This document shows positions 44,528 through 53,991 of a stretch of 64,000 nucleotides of DNA, in pieces (the stretch's first letter is position 1; every line of letters starts with the position of its first letter). The stretch comes from Urophycis tenuis (Eukaryota > Chordata > Actinopteri > Gadiformes > Phycidae), in contig JAXIVH010000081.1 of the NCBI GenBank assembly GCA_036785325.1, forward strand, positions 756,025-820,024, in the 5' to 3' direction. The notes under the pieces were generated by a model. The model saw only the letters and a program-made list of their open reading frames with translations, ran no database searches and had not been told where the DNA came from. The translations under genes were made by a program, and so were the position numbers.

Positions 44528-44726
44528 GACTTTTGCAAAAGCGAAAATCTGTCAATCGTACCCAAATGATTCCTATTTTTGTTTTACAGGATATGATACA
44601 GCACTAATTAAAAGAAAAACGTTAAAAAATATATACATTTTGTTACAATTACAATATGCATAATTTGTATGTTTTCTAGTACCTTGGCACACTCTTTGTA
44701 TTAAATGCATGTTGCTTGTATAATCA

Positions 44727-44732
44727 AATAAA
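44727..44732 (+). terminator. Polyadenylation signal of the Ig receptor gene
   Basis: AATAAA 200 bases after the stop codon. It is the first canonical signal downstream. Confidence 0.6.
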
Positions 44733-45494
44733 GAACAAAAGTTAAAACCAGTTTAAGCGCCCAGTGAATAATTAAGATAGTTTCCTTTGATAAACCCATG
44801 ACCTCTAAAGGGGCAAGCTCAATTCTTTTTTTATTATTTATGACCTCGTTTATCCAACAACGGGGCAACCACAAGACCACCACGCTCATTCTGCATCTAA
44901 GTTTTGTTTCCTCATAACAAATGTATTTTTATTTCTTATAGAAAAAAAGGTGGGCTAATCCAAGTCATAAAAAAGTCTGAGAAAAATAACCATGAAAAGA
45001 AAAACATTTATTGGCAGTTCAAATTACAAAATGTAGACGCACTTAAAAACAACAACAACACATTGCAGGTTCTAGAAAGATCCAACCAAATACGTAGGTC
45101 TAACTGCTAAAATGTAGGTACTGTCCTATTAATGTTTAAGGGTAAAGACACATGTACTGTTATCCTAACTTCATTACATTTTGACCATCTTACCTGACAC
45201 CTGTATTGGTGTGCGGCCAGGCTTAACATGTCAACGCATGTCAGAGAATAACCTGATATGTTATGTTCAGCTTTGGCAAGTCAATCTGCACAAGCCTTTT
45301 CATTATGTCATAGGGGACAGAGCTCACCTTGGAGGGACCGATTGGATTTAAATTCACACAAGCCAACGTCTTGTATCTTAGCACTTGGCATCATAGGCCA
45401 GAGATGTTGCATACTAGCATTTGGAATGCTTGAAACTTGTTCTGGTGACTTGCTTACTGTATTAACAGCAATGAAGTGTTTCACCTTTTCCTGG
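44733..45494. other. No gene seen
   Basis: AT-rich noncoding DNA after the receptor gene. Confidence 0.5.
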
Positions 45495-45563
45495 TAAATG
45501 TACTTATTGTAAGTCGCTTTGGACCAAAAGCGACTGCTAAATGCCCTAAATGTAAATGTAATG
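45495..45563 (-). repeat. Short dispersed repeat, inverted copy
   Basis: ttgtaagtcgctttggacca followed by aaagcgactgctaaatgccc, the inverse of the motif at 34337-34402. Confidence 0.75.
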
Positions 45564-46639
45564 TCACAAAGTGCCATTGATGTTTGATAAGAGGAATTTC
45601 ATCATGTCAACTTACTAACACTGCACTCAGAACCTATTTCAATGGCGTTAAAGGAGAAAGTGTGTGAAAGCGGTCAAGACGGTCAATTTAATTCCACATC
45701 AAAATGGTGTGATGAGAAAAGGGCAGTAAAGGTTTTCCCTGCCAATGCGACAGCGAAAGGCTGCACAGTGCAGCCTCTACACTCACCGTTCCACTGAAGT
45801 CCACACACACATTCGAAGAAGAGAACCAAACACCAGGCCGAAACCGCAAAGCAATATTTTTAATTTCCCCGTTGGGGCGGTTGCCACGGAAACCACCCCC
45901 TTGGTGGGTGCAGTAGGCTGAGGGGAAAAAAAAGTGTTGCATCAACGCCTCACCAGCTGGCAACCCGCCACGGCCCAGACCAGCCGGGCACGCGACGGCA
46001 GCCGTGGGCCTGGGGGGGGGGCGCCGTGAGGGCGCCGGGCGTGCGGTCGCGCTGGCGTTTGGTTCCCCCCTCAGACAACAAGTCACCGTCAGAAACAAAC
46101 ACTGTAAGCACTCGTTGATACCTGCTTCCTCGGGGTTCCTGTGTGTACTCACCTGTTGTGTGGCAGGGCAGCCCTCCACCAACCATACCCCCCCCCCCCC
46201 CACGTGAACGCGGACTCGTGACACGAGGGCAAACAAATATATATACGAAAGACGCCTTGACGTTTTTTTTTAGTGTGGCAGGAGGTCAAGGGTCAACCCT
46301 AAGCCCCTTCAACGCTGCGGTGGAGTAACACAGTGGTGATGGGGTCGGGGCAACGTGGGGGCGGGCGTTTAGGGCTCGAGTCTTCACACTGGTGTGGGGG
46401 GGGGGGCGGGGGGTCCCTATTCCACCAGCACGTGTGACGTTTAAGTCGTCCATTTTCCGACCAACGTCAAACCTGGCGGGCGAATAGGGACCCTTTAAGG
46501 GGACAGGAAGTTCGTCGGTATGCAGGATTTAATGGAGGTGCATTTTAAGCAGCGAGCGACGTCAGTCGACGCAAGGGGTCTTTTTATGAAGAGTCGTGCG
46601 ACTGAAGTATCAAGAACATCGGGCTCACGGTATGAGGCC
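45564..46639. other. GC-rich region, no gene assigned
   Basis: From about 45800 to 46480 the sequence is GC- and CpG-rich, with G and C runs at 46012-46021, 46190-46201 and 46397-46412. Long open frames on the minus strand (45688-46236) have no recognisable domain. It could be distal 3' UTR of the adjacent rbm4 gene or a promoter island. Confidence 0.35.
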
Positions 46640-46645
46640 TTTATT
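46640..46645 (-). terminator. Candidate polyadenylation signal for rbm4 paralogue 1
   Basis: AATAAA on the minus strand, about 540 bases beyond the acceptor of the inferred 3' UTR exon. Confidence 0.4.
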
Positions 46646-47183
46646 GAAAATTCATTTCCGACAAAGAGAAGGCGACATTTTTTTTTTTTTCCTTTTCCAA
46701 AAAATCGCATTGCGGTATTCCTTTTGTTTACTGACGATGTAATATGGAAGTAGCAGACGTTTACCAAGCTATTACACGCCGTTAGAACGGGAAGGGGAAG
46801 GAGATGTAACCACTACGTACGTTTGATACCAAATACAACCTTCAAAACAAATGACGCTTTTTACAAAAAAAAAAAGCTTCCCATGTCACATACAATATTA
46901 GCACACTAAAAATGTGAACGTAATTTTTTACAAAATTACAAATAAAATAAAAAACGACCTATAGCCATAGACTGTTAAAACGACTACAGCACAGTGACAA
47001 AGATAAAAACGAGTTTAAAAAAATTAAACTTCTCCAGAAGGTGTGAGAGTTAAAAATACAAATAAAATCAAAAATCATAAATGAGACGAGGACGACGGTT
47101 CCTCCTGAGAGCGGGGAACGAAACGCGTTCCGCAGTCGCCGGGGAAACGAGGAGCGCCGAGAGCATCTGGCGAGCGGTACGAC

Positions 47184-47527
47184 CCTGTGGGACAGAGCAA
47201 AAAATATAGAACACATCAACATCACGGCCTGCAACTTCAGACAACGGCCCCCTGGGGGCGAACCCGGGGAAAAATAAATATTTAGGATTAGCGTTTTTTT
47301 TACTTTTGAATCGAGTGCGGTGTCTTCCCCGACGGGGAGACAATATTAAAAATATTAAAATTCTAAAAATTTTAGACGGACATGTGTTTACTGGCCTAAC
47401 TCGGGGACGGGTTTCCAGGGCAACGTTACAAGGTCCTTCCAGGAAGCGGATTTTAAGAGGCTGTCCCCGCGAAACCTGGGGGCTTCATTAGCATTATCAT
47501 TAGCCTAACGCGCCTCTTGTCCTCACC
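47184..47527 (-). other. Inferred 3' UTR intron of rbm4 paralogue 1
   Basis: The minus strand reads cgtcaag|gtgagg after the stop codon, and ctgtcccacag|ggtcg at the other side. Such an intron more than 50 nt after a stop can make a transcript sensitive to nonsense-mediated decay. The same arrangement occurs in paralogue 2. Confidence 0.5.
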
Positions 47528-47580
47528 TTGACGTGCACGCTGGGAGCACGCGGGGAGGGGAGGGGGGGGAGGGGGCGGGG

Positions 47581-49078
47581 CTAATAAGCATAGCGTGCTG
47601 GCGGTGGCGGAGGCAACCGCTCGGCGTAGGGGTCCCGGGCGCGGTGCACCACCCCGTACGGCGGCGGCGGCCTAGTGGGAGAGAGGCGGGAGCGCTCGTA
47701 GCCGTAGCCGTTACCGGTGGGGGGCATGGGGAGGGGCGGCGCCCGCCGGAGGGGGCTGCGGTCTCGGGCGTAGTACGGGGACGGCGGCGGCGGCGGCGGC
47801 GGCAGGGCGCGGCGATCGTACGGGTCGAGTGGCGCCGTGAGGATGCGCTCGCGGGCGGCGCCCGAAGGAGGGGGCGGCGGGACGGGGCCGGGCCGGCGGT
47901 CGTCGTAGGCGGCCGGCATGCCGTAGGGGCGGGCGCGGTACTTCTCGTAGTAGTCAACCACGCCGTAGGCTTCGCGCTCGCGCTCGTAGGGGCGCTCCCC
48001 GTACCCCGCTCGCCTGGGCGGCGGCGGTGGCGGCGGGGGCGTGGGGTAGCCGGGGGGCAGGTGGTGGGGGTGGGGCGGGTGGTGGGGGCCCCTCATGTAG
48101 TTGGGTGGCGGTGGCGGGGGCTCGTGGCGGTCCCCCGGATACCGCGGCGGCGGCGGCCAGTAGCCTCCGTCTTGTGGCGGGGGCGGGTAGTCCTCATGCT
48201 CTTCGTGCCGCGGCCGGCTCTTGGAGATCTGCACGTGGATGCGTTTTCCTGGGGGCAGACAGGGCGGTGAGTTGGGAGGAGAAATCGGCCAAGGAATGAG
48301 CAGCCACAGTGACCGTATCCAGCATCATCGCGTTGTAGCATCATAGCATTGTAGCATCGTATCCATCATCATAGCATTGTAGCATCGTATCCAGCATCAC
48401 TGCATCATAGCATTGTATCCAGCATCATAGCATCGAATGAACAGCCACAGTGACCGTACCCAGCATCATAGCATCGACTTAGACTCAATTGCACTGTTCA
48501 GCCCGCCCAACATGAGGGATCAAACCCAGTACCCCCCGGTTGACAGTCCAACGCCCTAGTCCCTTCATCTGACTCCACCCATACCATTCAGGGGAGATCT
48601 GGGGCCGTGTCAAAATGGCTTTGAATAAACACCATCAACTTGGTCACATTCAATCCCCCCCTCGCTTACCTTGAAACTCTGTGTTGTCCAGACCCTTAAT
48701 GGCGTCCATGGCCTCCTCGGAGTTACACATGTGCACAAAGGCAAAGTTCTTCACCACGGCGCACTCCGACACGCTGCCGTACTCCTCGAAGAGCGCGCGG
48801 AGCTCGCCGTCGTCGCCCTTGTCCACGTTGGCCACGTGCAGCTTCACGGCGCCCTGGTTCTTGCCGTGGCTGGCCTCCACATTGATCTGGGAGCCGTGGA
48901 GCTTGTGCAGGTGCAGAGTCTTGATGGCCTTGGTGGCGGCCTTGCGGTCGTCCATGTGGACGAAGGCAAAGTTCTTGATGATGGAGCACTCGGTGACAGT
49001 GCCGTGCTCCTTGAAGAGGGCCTCGATCTCCTCCTGGTCCGCCTCGCGCGGGAGGTTCCCCACGAAGATCTTCACCAT
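47581..49078 (-). CDS. rbm4: RBM4-type RNA-binding protein, paralogue 1
   Basis: Likely a nuclear splicing and translation regulator that binds pyrimidine-rich RNA (family knowledge). Coding exons are 48670-49078 and 47581-48248, joined in phase 1 at TEFQG/KRIHVQ, giving 358 residues against 364 in human RBM4. RRM1 (about 2-72) has VKIFVGNL at 2-9 and KNFAFVHM at 35-42. RRM2 (about 78-148) has VKLHVANV at 78-85 and KNFAFVHM at 110-117. The C-terminal half is proline-rich with the RBM4 hallmarks YYEKYRARPYG, DPYD, RDRSPLRR and GYGYERSRLSP. The CCHC zinc knuckle that follows RRM2 in human RBM4 is absent. A donor 54 bases after the stop (47527/47526) and an acceptor at 47185/47184 suggest a spliced 3' UTR. 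The second paralogue at 58176-59404 has the same layout. Confidence 0.92.
48309..48480. repeat. Minisatellite in rbm4 paralogue 1 intron
   Basis: Imperfect repeats of gcatcatagcattgta and gcatcgtatccagcatc in the intron between the coding exons. Confidence 0.85.
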
Positions 49079-49130
49079 TGTACTTGTGGCTCTGTTTTTT
49101 TTTTTAATTTTTTTTTTTTTTTAAGGGGGT

Positions 49131-49403
49131 TAAAAGAATGTTAATTGTGTGTGTCTGTGGTGTATTACCACGCAAGGCACCAACCACTGACACCACTGAC
49201 AACTAGTTCTCAGTTGCAGTGATTTTATCATCGTCTCCCCGTCGTTTTTCCAAGCCTGCTAGACAACATCTCGTAAGGAGCAAGTCGCGTGATGGTGATA
49301 CAACGCTCACTAGCCTGCCTCCTGCATTCACACTAGGCTATGTGTGTACCAGGCTATGTTAGCTCCCCTGGCGTCATGTTCAGCCATAACCAAATACAAC
49401 TGG
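49131..49403. other. Upstream region of rbm4 paralogue 1
   Basis: T- and A-rich tract at 49096-49123 immediately 5' of the coding start on the gene strand, then noncoding DNA. No clear first exon was found. Confidence 0.4.
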
Positions 49404-49640
49404 GTTATGGCTAGAGTGGGTGGACAGAGCAGGTCGTCCACCAACCGTAGGGTCGGCGGTTCGATCCCCTCGATTCCCCTCCTCCAACTGTCCGCATGTC
49501 GAAGTGTCCTTGAGCAAGACACTGAAACCCAACTTGCTCCCCGGGCTACTGAACCTAGCAGCCCATCTGCTCCTATATACCATAGAATGGGGTCAAATGC
49601 AGAGAACAGATTTCGTTTCCATATCTAAAAAATACTGACA
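49404..49640 (+). mobile_element. tRNA-derived SINE, copy 1
   Basis: The head resembles a tRNA with box A-like ggctagagtggg and box B ggcggttcgatcccc. The body is 'gcatgtcgaagtgtccttga', 'gcaagacactgaaaccc', ending in 'atgcagagaacagatttcg'. It closely matches the SINE at 51729-51990. The left end is truncated or diverged. Confidence 0.82.
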
Positions 49641-50377
49641 ATGACCAACGTTGAATCTAAACTAAACATTTACGCATACGCAACTAGTGTTGTGTTGCTT
49701 TGGAAACACGCATGTCTGACGTTTAGGAACATGCACGGAGCACCATGATATGAAAGAATCACATTCTGATCAAATAGCGGCTAATGCTATAAAGCTAGCT
49801 AGGCCGTAGAGTCAACAAAGCCCCACAATCCATCCACGGTTAATACCGACGACCACTGACTAATGAAACATTTAATAATTCCACATTATGTTACAACGTT
49901 GTTACAAAGTTGACATCGTCGTGTATAGTTGATCGTTAAACAATATAATACGTTATTTGAATACCTTTTAACAGGACGCCGGTGGCCTCAATGAATGGGG
50001 TTCAATTTTTTCTCAGACTGTCAAGCTTCTTCTTTTGTTTTGTTATTTGGGGGACGGCACAGATCTCATATGTGTCTTACTGCCACCAACTGGACTGGAG
50101 TGGATATCAACCGACTGGCAGGACCCTAATAAACGAAATGAAAAATAAAAAATATTTATATCGATGGCCGAAGAGCAAAACATCCGATCTGCAAAATGAT
50201 CCAGGAAAACCATCCTATCTGCATTTTGTGAGGCATTAATACCTGGTTCGTATTGTTAACACATAATGTAGTTCAAATAGAGTATTGGGTATCCTTGAAT
50301 GAATGAATTAGCAGTCTGCCGTCTCAAAAAAGTAATTTTTTCAGATAGGGATTTTTGCTCTTTGGCCATTGATTTGA
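49641..50377. other. No gene seen
   Basis: Noncoding DNA. It may include the promoter of rbm4 paralogue 1, which would lie on this side. Confidence 0.4.
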
Positions 50378-50567
50378 CATACATACATACATACATACAT
50401 ACATACATACATACATACATACATACATACATACATACATACATACATAGCCTACATACATACATACATACATACATACATACATACATACATACATACA
50501 TACATACATAAATACATACATACATACATACATACATACATACATACATACATACATACATACATAC
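50378..50567 (+). repeat. (ATAC)n microsatellite
   Basis: About 190 bases of catacata repeats with two small interruptions near 50449 and 50510. The repeated Tyr/Val/Cys/Met open frames on both strands are artefacts of it. Confidence 0.97.
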
Positions 50568-51420
50568 AGTACTGTGGAGAAGTTTAGGCAGGTGTGAAAA
50601 AATACTGTCAACTAAGAATGCTTTCAAAATTGAATAGATTTTTTTCATCAAGTCACAAAATGCAGTGAACTAACAGAAGATAAATTTAAATCGATTCAAT
50701 ATTCGGTGTGACCACCCTTTGCCTTCAAAACAGCATCAATTCTTCTCTGTAAACTTACACAGATTTTGAAGGAACTCAGCTGGTAGGTTGTTCCAAACAT
50801 CTTGGAGAAATAACCACATATCTTCTGTGGATGTAGGCGTCCTCAAATCCTTCTGTCTCTTCAGATCAGGGCCACTTGCAGGCCTTCTTGTTCTTCTTTA
50901 CGCTAAAGATAGTCTTAATGACATTGGCTGGATGTCAGTCAATGCAGCCCAAAACTTGCAACGAACTTCCACAATGCTTCACTGTTGCCTGTAGACACTC
51001 ACATTGTTGTATCGCTCTCCAGCCCTTCAGCGAACAAACTGCCTTCTGCTACAGCCAAATATTTCACATTTGACTCATCATTCCAGTGCACCCTCTGCCA
51101 TTTTTCTGCACCACCTGTTTCCTTGGCCGACCACTGTGTATATATGGCCCTCAACGTTGCCCACTTCCTTGTGCTTCTTCAGAAGACCTGGAACAGCACA
51201 TCTTGAAACCCCAGTGGCCTTTGAAATCTTTGTCTGGGAGAGACCTTGCTGATGCGGCGTGACTACCTTGTGTTTTGTTGCTGTGCTCAGGCTTGCCATG
51301 GTGTATGACCTGTGACATGAAACTGTCTTCCACAACCCCACCTTGGTAGCAGAGTTTGAGTTTTTTCCTCACCCAGTTGTAAGCCTCCTACACGGCTGCG
51401 TCTGTTTCAGTTTATGACTG
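50568..51420 (-). mobile_element. Tc1-like transposon remnant
   Basis: The left end next to the microsatellite reads agtactgtggagaagtttag, a known style of Tc1 end in fish, with TA at the junction. On the minus strand, 51299-51165 encodes the transposase N-terminal helix-turn-helix: 'MASLSTATKHKVVTPHQQ', 'GLSQTKISKATGVSRCAV'. The rest, toward 50690, is decayed Tc1 coding sequence. The catalytic DDE part is not recoverable as an open frame. Confidence 0.8.
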
Positions 51421-51728
51421 TGTTTCAACCTACACATGAATTGACCCAGTAAAATTGCCTTAATGATGGAAACATCTTTCCTCGTTGCGTTGAGTACCTT
51501 CCACATTGCTCACTGTCTGCTTAATTTCAGTGTGTGCACATTCCCGATGTGAGTGTGATTGTGTTCAAACGGTTTGATGAAAGCATAGAATTCTTTGGAA
51601 AGAAGAGAATGACTGTCTTATGTGAAAGATGATTGTTGACTGCATAATTGCGGCATTCAACCAGTTCAAACGTTTGAACAAAGTTTGAACAAAGTTATTC
51701 ATTGATGGTTTAGGGAGGAAGTATGTAG

Positions 51729-51990
51729 TGGCGGCAGTAGCTCAGTGTGTAGAGTGGGTGGCCAGAGCGGGTCGTCCACTAACTGTAGGGTCAGCGATTC
51801 AATCCCCTTGTTCCCCACTTCCAAAACTGTCTGCATGTCGAAGTGTCCTTGAGCAAGACACTGAACCCTGAACCCCAACTTGCCCCCCGGGCGCTGATCA
51901 TAGCAGCCCACTGCTCCTATGTACAATAGGATGGGTCAAATGCAGAGAACAAATTTCATTCCCATGTCTAAAAAACATGGGGATAACAAA
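51729..51990 (+). mobile_element. tRNA-derived SINE, copy 2
   Basis: More complete than copy 1: ggcggcagtagctcagtgtg (box A region), then box B-like gggtcagcgattcaatcc, body 'gcatgtcgaagtgtccttga', tail 'caaatgcagagaacaaattt'. RNA polymerase III internal promoter inferred from the boxes. Confidence 0.88.
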
Positions 51991-52236
51991 TGAAGACCAC
52001 AGGGTCCCAGTAAATTAGTCGTCCGACCAATATCGGTACCGTTAAATTGCACCGTTATGTTAACGGTACAATTTAACCTTCTCTGTCCATTGATGATCCA
52101 AACGAAATGAATACTACACAAAAAAAAGAAAGAGGGCATATCAGTTCACGTTTTAATGAAGGCTTCACGCGCTACTTCCTGTTATCGATGTGGAATGCTA
52201 CTATGTCACGTCTTAAACGTCGCCTTACATCATCCT

Positions 52237-52246
52237 GGGAAGTCCC
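52237..52246. promoter_or_regulatory. kB-like site near the putative tifa promoter
   Basis: GGGAAGTCCC matches GGGRNNYYCC. It lies about 180 bases upstream of a splice donor (tgaag|gtaggc at 52415/52416) that could end a noncoding first exon of tifa. TIFA acts in NF-kB activation, so feedback control is plausible but not shown. Confidence 0.4.
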
Positions 52247-52869
52247 ACCACGCCCCCCGACCATGTGAGGGAGGAACGGAGAGGGGGAGGAGTGTTCCTG
52301 CAGTCTACGCTGTGTTAGAAACTCCACCGTTAGCTTTGTGCCAGACGTCGTTTTGGACATATTGCCTGACAGTGAATTAATTGTAAGCTGAAGACACTGC
52401 AATTTTTCCGTGAAGGTAGGCGCTGTCACATTTTTGTTATGAAATAAGACTTAACAAAGAAGTTAGGGTATAGGAGCCGAATGCACTGCTTTGGGATTCA
52501 TTTCGGGACTACTTAAGAGAGTTGCAGTAATCCTTGCAGGGATCATCCTTAAGTTTTGCCACGAAAAACAAACCGCTGTGAAACACCGTGGCAGTTTCAA
52601 ACCCAGTTTAAACTGTTTACGTCACCACACAAATAAACAAAACAGATAATTGCAGGATGAATGACACAATAATGAGCAAGACACTACTACTTCCACCATT
52701 AACATTCTTGTGCTCATATACTACTGAAATGGAGACGGTCATTGCGATGTGATAAAACAATGCAATCTTTCATAAAAAGGTGATTCCTTGTGGTTGTCTT
52801 CAGGTGTCTTAGATTTTCACATCCTTTGGCCGTTGTTATACAATTTGTTTTGAATATTATAACACATAA

Positions 52870-52962
52870 TGTTAACATATGTATATATATAGTGGAGTAG
52901 GGTATATGAGCCTAATGCACTGAAATATATATATATATATATGTACAGTATATATATGGGGA
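52870..52962. repeat. AT-rich (TATA)n tracts
   Basis: Two short tatata runs (52878-52890 and 52924-52962) just upstream of the tifa coding exon, probably intronic. Confidence 0.7.
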
Positions 52963-53102
52963 GGTGGTCACTAGTTACTATTAAGTAATTGAACACTTGC
53001 TTTTAACCAAAGCAGTGGAGTTGGTGCAGGCAGGCATTAGGCAGACGATCCTGCCCGCACACCCGATCATTGTAAAGGTGTACCCCGTCCACCAGCTCCG
53101 TC

Positions 53103-53729
53103 ATGGACAGAGACGCCCAGACTCTGGAGACGGAGGAGGACCACCTGACCTGCGTCTACATCAGCCTCTACCACCCGCAGCAGGCCACCCAGGCCATGTT
53201 TCACCTGCTGCCCCTGGGCCCGATCGGCCGCGTCCACCCGGCCGACGAGCCCCTGAGGTTCGGCCGCGACCAGCAGACCTGTGTCTTCGCCCTGGCCGAC
53301 CGCCGCGTCTCACGCAAGCAGCTGTCCGTCCAGGCCTTCCGGACGCCGCGGAGCCCCCACCTGCAGTTCAGCGTGCAGAGCCTGAGCCAGCGGGGCCGGC
53401 TGTACGTCAACGGCGCCGCCCTGGTCTACCTGGAGAGGGCGGACATCGGCGCCACGGCGCAGGTGAGGTTTGGCGACTACGAGATGCTGATCCGGGTGGA
53501 GGAGGGCGAGGCCGAGGCCAGCTTTGAGGTGCTGCTGGACGTGCTTGAGGCCCGGCCGACGGCGGCGGCGGCGGAGGCGGAGGCGTTGGCGGTAGCCAGC
53601 ATCGCGCCCGTCATGGAGACGGGTCTGTTGGATAAACCGGCGGACCTGAGAAGCCGGGGACACATGGAGAGCCGGGCACGGCTGGAGAACTGGGGACCCA
53701 TAGAGTCGGATGAGACCCTTCTGGCGTGA
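53103..53729 (+). CDS. tifa: TIFA, TRAF-interacting protein with FHA domain
   Basis: Cytosolic adaptor in innate immunity. In the family, a threonine near the N-terminus is phosphorylated by ALPK1 after ADP-heptose sensing, the FHA domain of another molecule binds it, and the oligomer recruits TRAF6 (established for mammals). The single coding exon gives 208 residues (human 184). The N-terminus has the phospho-site context LETEED with T10, followed by LTCVYISLYHP. The FHA core shows FGR (53-55), RVSR (68-71) and LYVNG (100-104). The C-terminus has PIESDE (199-204), which fits the TRAF6-binding PxExxE motif. The start is the first ATG in this frame, after an acceptor-like ttaaccaaagcag. An alanine/glutamate-rich stretch (about 150-165) accounts for part of the extra length. 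It lies between two rbm4 genes in opposite orientation. Confidence 0.93.
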   Translation: MDRDAQTLETEEDHLTCVYISLYHPQQATQAMFHLLPLGPIGRVHPADEPLRFGRDQQTCVFALADRRVSRKQLSVQAFRTPRSPHLQFSVQSLSQRGRLYVNGAALVYLERADIGATAQVRFGDYEMLIRVEEGEAEASFEVLLDVLEARPTAAAAEAEALAVASIAPVMETGLLDKPADLRSRGHMESRARLENWGPIESDETLLA

Positions 53730-53985
53730 TTAGAAAGCAGCTCTGCTGGTCTCCTATCAGCAACACTGTGTTACCTGGTTGGATGTCCACACATGTCATT
53801 ATATGAATTTGTGATCTATTGTTGTAGATCACAGGTCATGTCAAGTTAATAAGAGTAAAGAATAGCCTTCAAACATCAAAGCTCTAACCCATATGTAGTA
53901 AATATCTATATTTGGGGAGTATTTATTTTTGTACTACTTAACCACATTTAATTGTTGATGTCACTTGTTTGTTTAATCTATAAAC

Positions 53986-53991
53986 AATAAA
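53986..53991 (+). terminator. tifa polyadenylation signal
   Basis: AATAAA about 257 bases past the tifa stop codon. Confidence 0.65.

Noticed and set aside
45688..46236. 182-codon minus-strand frame in the GC-rich region
   Set aside because: No recognised motif; GC-rich composition favours chance open frames. Recorded only as an unassigned region.
47533..48344. Long frames on both strands opposite the rbm4 proline-rich exon, and the same at 58019-58882
   Set aside because: Low-complexity GC-rich sequence keeps other frames open. Only the minus-strand frame continues the RRM exon in phase.
49091..49123. Splice acceptor just before the rbm4 paralogue 1 start codon
   Set aside because: The aaacag is preceded by poly-A, not pyrimidines, on the gene strand, so an acceptor is unlikely.
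50256..50651. Tyr/Val/Cys/Met-rich frames near 50.4 kb, and Cys/Val frames near 43.0, 57.9 and 61.0 kb
   Set aside because: Direct translations of (ATAC)n and (GT)n microsatellites.
52997..53527. 176-codon plus-strand frame overlapping tifa
   Set aside because: It is an arginine/proline-rich shadow in another frame of a GC-rich real gene.
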